From the NCBI GenBank assembly GCA_017936545.1, contig JAGBFJ010000010.1, forward strand, positions 1 to 64,000: a stretch of DNA of 64,000 nucleotides. Direction: 5' to 3'. Of this stretch, positions 62,301 to 64,000 are shown piece by piece. The translations under genes were made by a program, and so were the position numbers. The stretch's first letter is position 1; every line of letters begins with the position of its first letter. This DNA comes from Sutterella sp. Its GTDB lineage: Bacteria; Pseudomonadota; Gammaproteobacteria; Burkholderiales; Burkholderiaceae_F. Below the pieces are notes generated by a model. It searched no databases. It was given only the letters and a program-made list of their open reading frames with translations, and was not told where the DNA came from.

Positions 62301-62501
62301 GCCATGGTCACGAAGCGCATGAAGCCCATGACGATCGACGGCAAGCTCATGCACGTCGTCGGCATGCCGCACCACTTCTCGTGGGCAACGAAGCTCGCCA
62401 CCGGCGATAACGTGAACGACCTGCCGCCCAACGTCGGCGACCCGAACTCGTACATCCCGGAATACAAGGCGTTCCTTGTCAACCTCGAGAAGGCTGCCTG
62501 A
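59397..62501 (+). CDS. fdhA: Formate dehydrogenase major subunit (Mo/W-bis-MGD), Cys type
   Basis: 1034 aa; AGGAGGATC precedes ATG 59397. A twin-arginine signal, VSRRSFLKRG, marks export to the periplasm already folded. A [4Fe-4S] cluster motif follows: CCYCSGGCGTIC...GGLCPKG. The active-site segment RVCHSSTVAGLAPSFGRGSMTSHW has Cys197 where E. coli FdnG has selenocysteine 196, so no Sec machinery is needed. The C-terminal domain ends with the pterin-binding GDMVRVWNNRGSVKVAAMVTKR. It oxidises formate in the periplasm and passes electrons to FdhB. Confidence 0.95.
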   Translation: MEVSRRSFLKRGLIIGGGMSSGIAGAAAAGAPAKAPYKLSNVKEVTNICCYCSGGCGTICSSRNGELINLEGDPDHPVNLGGLCPKGAAMWGLRNIVTKDRRAQLHPDRVLYPMVRRPGSKKWERLSWDKAAEEIARHVKKTRDATFVEKEGNVVVNRCDGIASLGAAQLNNEEGWLVQKFTRHLGVVGIDNQTRVCHSSTVAGLAPSFGRGSMTSHWCDFANSDVIMSIGSNNVENHPLSSRWVERAQDKGATWIVVDPRYSRTAARADIYARIRPGSDIAFYGGLINYILQNELYQKEYILHYTNAACILRPDYKFDPATGLFSGWNPETKRYDNETWGYDVERKAVWDTSEGSGFAWVNKPGTPKFKTPDLKILKRDMTLKDPNCVINVMKRHYARYTPEMVTRVTGMDPDVMKKVWEVYASTGKPNKAGSILYALGQTQHTYGSQNCRAMCVIQLLLGNVGIAGGGINALRGEPNVQGSTDVGASSHQAPGYLSWPTGKKHPTLAKYLSTETYAAGYYANKPKFWVSALREWFGKNATVDNDYCYDLLPKISPKLDYGDYSTIMSFNDMRDNKIKGYFCWGMNPAHSTPNAKHARNAMAKLDWLVVADWFQTETSLFWEAPDMKPEDIKTEVYFLPAALIYEKTGSINNSGRWIQWREKAIEPPGECKSDFEILMLLQKRIADLYRKEGGACPDQILKTNFDYTIDGRPDIRALCWALNGYDVKSGKLLKGYGQLQADGSTACGIWIFSGYYNNEAAKLDPMKQPMTNRNKEDPTGLGLFPGWSFAWPANRRILYNRASADPQGKPWDPKRVLVAWDGKKWVQNDVGDFVTAKAPDDNAFFMTWEQNARLFAYPMADGPLPEHFEPHEAPVKNLLNGAGGNPCARFTNDPSVKRGSTKDYPYIVTTYSVVEHWQSGTQTRNIPWLNELIPCNFIELSEELAKEKGIKSGDMVRVWNNRGSVKVAAMVTKRMKPMTIDGKLMHVVGMPHHFSWATKLATGDNVNDLPPNVGDPNSYIPEYKAFLVNLEKAA

Positions 62502-62524
62502 TCAGCGCGAATAGGAGATGAATA

Positions 62525-63421
62525 ATGGCAAATAGCAAAGACGTTGCGATGCTGTTTGACGCTTCGCACTGCACCGGCTGCAAGGGCTGCCAGGTGGCTT
62601 GCAAGCAGTGGAACATGCTTCCGTCCGCACTCGGACTCAATGAAAACAAGTTCACGGGTTCCTATCAGAGCCCGGCCGACCTCAACGGCGATACGCGTCT
62701 CGTGATGACGTTCGACGAAAAGGAATCGGGCAACAAGTACCAGCCGATCAATTTCGCCATCGGCCGCCGTTCGTGCTACCACTGCACGGACGCCGCCTGC
62801 GTCGAAATCTGCTCGTCCGGCGCGCTTTATCACAAGGAAAACGGCGTCGTCGCCTACGACACGACGAAGTGCAACGGCTGCACGTACTGCCAGTCCGCCT
62901 GTCCGTTCGACGTGCCGCGCTTCCGCGACACCGACGGCCGCATCGACAAGTGCACGCTCTGCATCGACCGTCTCGAAGAGGGCGGCATCCCGGCCTGCGT
63001 CAAGACCTGCCAGCCTGAAGCGCTTCGCTTCGGCACCCGCGAGGAAATGATCGCCTACGGTCAGAAGCGCGTCGAATTCTTGAAGAAGAAGGGCTTTGCG
63101 AAGGCAGAACTCTACGGCGTGAACGAAATGGGCGGTCTGCACGTGCTGCAGGTCTGCCAGTTCGGTCATGAAGCCTACGGTCTGCCGACGAATCCGAAGG
63201 CCAACGGCATGATCGGTCTGATGAAGACCATGAAGACCGTCACGGGCGTCGGCACCGCCGCCGTCGTCGCCGGTCTCGCCGCTTCGCTCATCGCCGCCCG
63301 CGGCTACCGCCGCGACGAAGTGACGGTCGAAGAAGCGAAGAAGCACTGGACGCCCGAACAGCGCGCCAAGGCCGACCGTGAAGTCAAGGAGCTTCTTGAA
63401 AAAGAAGCGGCCCGTCAGTAA
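62525..63421 (+). CDS. fdhB: Formate dehydrogenase iron-sulfur subunit
   Basis: 298 aa, 23 nt after fdhA, with AGGAG before the ATG. Four ferredoxin cysteine clusters are visible: CTGCKGCQVACKQW, CYHCTDAACVEIC, CNGCTYCQSACPFDVP and CTLCIDR...PACVKTC. Near the C-terminus, VGTAAVVAGLAASLIAA is a membrane anchor, as in FdnH. It carries electrons from FdhA to the cytochrome b subunit. A charged helical tail (EEAKKHWTPEQRAKADREV) follows the anchor. Confidence 0.95.
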   Translation: MANSKDVAMLFDASHCTGCKGCQVACKQWNMLPSALGLNENKFTGSYQSPADLNGDTRLVMTFDEKESGNKYQPINFAIGRRSCYHCTDAACVEICSSGALYHKENGVVAYDTTKCNGCTYCQSACPFDVPRFRDTDGRIDKCTLCIDRLEEGGIPACVKTCQPEALRFGTREEMIAYGQKRVEFLKKKGFAKAELYGVNEMGGLHVLQVCQFGHEAYGLPTNPKANGMIGLMKTMKTVTGVGTAAVVAGLAASLIAARGYRRDEVTVEEAKKHWTPEQRAKADREVKELLEKEAARQ

Positions 63422-63440
63422 TGCTTATAGGAGACACAGA

Positions 63441-64000
63441 ATGACCAGATACATTCAGCGTCACTCCCTGCTCACCCGCGTCACGCACGGTGTCGGCGCC
63501 ATCAGTTGCATCCTGCTTGCCGTGACCGGCGTGTTCGTCTTCGTTCCGAGCCTCGGCGGCGGCACCATGGGCGGTGACTTCACCTACGCCATGCGCATGC
63601 TCCACCGCATCCTCGCGATTCCGTTCATCGTCGTTCCTTTGATTGCGGTGCTCGTCTCCCCGAAGGGCTTCGTGCACCTCTTCAAGGAAGACATCTTCGG
63701 CAAGTGGGACAAGGACGACTTCGCCTGGGCCATGAAGTTCCCGTTCTATCTCTTTGCGCCTTCCAAGGTTCATATGCCCCCGCAGCACCATGTGAAGTCC
63801 GCGCAGCGTCTCGCCGACGGCGCGCTGCTCTTCTTCGGTATCGGTCTTGCGATTTCGGGTCTGATCCTCTGGCTCAACACGGGTCTCCTGCCCGGCGGCG
63901 GCATGAAGGTCGAGTTCAGCAATGAAACGCTCCTCGCCGCTCATCTGGTGCACGACGTCCTCTTCTTCCTCACTGTCTTCGTCGGCATCGCCCACATCTA
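63441..64000 (+). CDS. fdhC: Formate dehydrogenase cytochrome b556 subunit, 3' end outside window
   Basis: 186 codons lie inside the window, with ATG 63441 after AGGAGACAC and 19 nt after fdhB. It starts MTRYIQRHSLLTRVTHGVGAIS. Histidines in VTHGVGA, MLHRILAI and LLAAHLVHDVLFF match haem b ligands of the FdnI family. Four membrane segments are expected, and three are complete here. It anchors the complex and reduces quinone. Further fdh genes may follow beyond the edge. Confidence 0.92.
   Translation, partial: MTRYIQRHSLLTRVTHGVGAISCILLAVTGVFVFVPSLGGGTMGGDFTYAMRMLHRILAIPFIVVPLIAVLVSPKGFVHLFKEDIFGKWDKDDFAWAMKFPFYLFAPSKVHMPPQHHVKSAQRLADGALLFFGIGLAISGLILWLNTGLLPGGGMKVEFSNETLLAAHLVHDVLFFLTVFVGIAHI

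Noticed and set aside
58914..62375. 1153-codon minus-strand frame opposite fdhA
   Set aside because: Antisense artefact of a highly biased gene; the formate dehydrogenase reading is supported by motifs throughout.

Overview
The window reads as a contiguous chromosomal segment of a GC-rich (roughly 60%) betaproteobacterium of the order Burkholderiales. It looks most like the anaerobic gut family Sutterellaceae (Sutterella/Parasutterella type). That placement is inferred from protein character, gene orders such as rpsP-rimM-trmD-rplS, leuS-lptE-holA and pyrG-kdsA-eno-ftsB, and an anaerobic energy set (Cys-type formate dehydrogenase, flavocytochrome-like fumarate reductase, ETF). No 16S gene is present to confirm it.

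Layout. 1-600: tail of a probable transposase and an AT-rich spacer with a perfect FNR-type palindrome. 605-5920: yggS, then a ugpBAEC-type glycerol-3-phosphate/sugar ABC importer. 5879-7916: a frameshifted gene of unknown function lying between two diverged copies of the ugpC tail plus terminator. 7945-9702: a DedA/YqaA-like membrane protein and a sodium:solute symporter. 9804-14635 (minus): leuABCD. 15047-16746: etfBA. 17002-19200: rpsP, rimM, trmD, rplS. 19344-24055 (minus): frameshifted rlmL-type methyltransferase, proA, and a damaged molybdate importer modCAB under a ModE-like palindrome. 24123-28468 (minus): holA, lptE, leuS. 28746-31339: uvrD and tRNA-Arg(CCU), followed by a candidate small RNA. 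31754-34286 (minus): a MATE exporter and periplasmic L-asparaginase. 34887-42110: argG, a CDF metal exporter, pyrG, kdsA, eno, ftsB. 42202-48742: hslO, a PHP phosphatase, a site-2 protease homologue, a methyltransferase, bamC, two DUF805 proteins and an FKBP-type isomerase. 48794-53374 (minus): gluQ and rne. 54473-56196: rluC and a Gph-like phosphatase. 56279-58853 (minus): a SbcD-like nuclease and a periplasmic flavoprotein reductase. 59397-64000: fdhABC, with fdhC cut by the window edge.

How it fits together. Most of the window is housekeeping: translation, leucine/proline/arginine synthesis, envelope assembly and RNA turnover. The metabolic theme is anaerobic respiration. Formate dehydrogenase needs a molybdenum or tungsten pterin, and the same 25-bp palindrome type (TCGCTATTC-N7-half site) lies in front of both the mod operon and fdhA, which suggests a common ModE-like regulator. 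The mod operon itself looks impaired: modA carries two frameshifts and ModC has lost two P-loop glycines.

Three genes (the unknown gene, rlmL and modA) carry six single-base indels, and every one is a gain or loss of G in a short coding-strand G run. This could be real decay or an assembly artefact, and it should be settled before those genes are called dead. I saw no CRISPR array, prophage or complete insertion sequence. Start sites below were chosen from Shine-Dalgarno spacing and family N-termini. All family assignments are from sequence recognition, without database searches.
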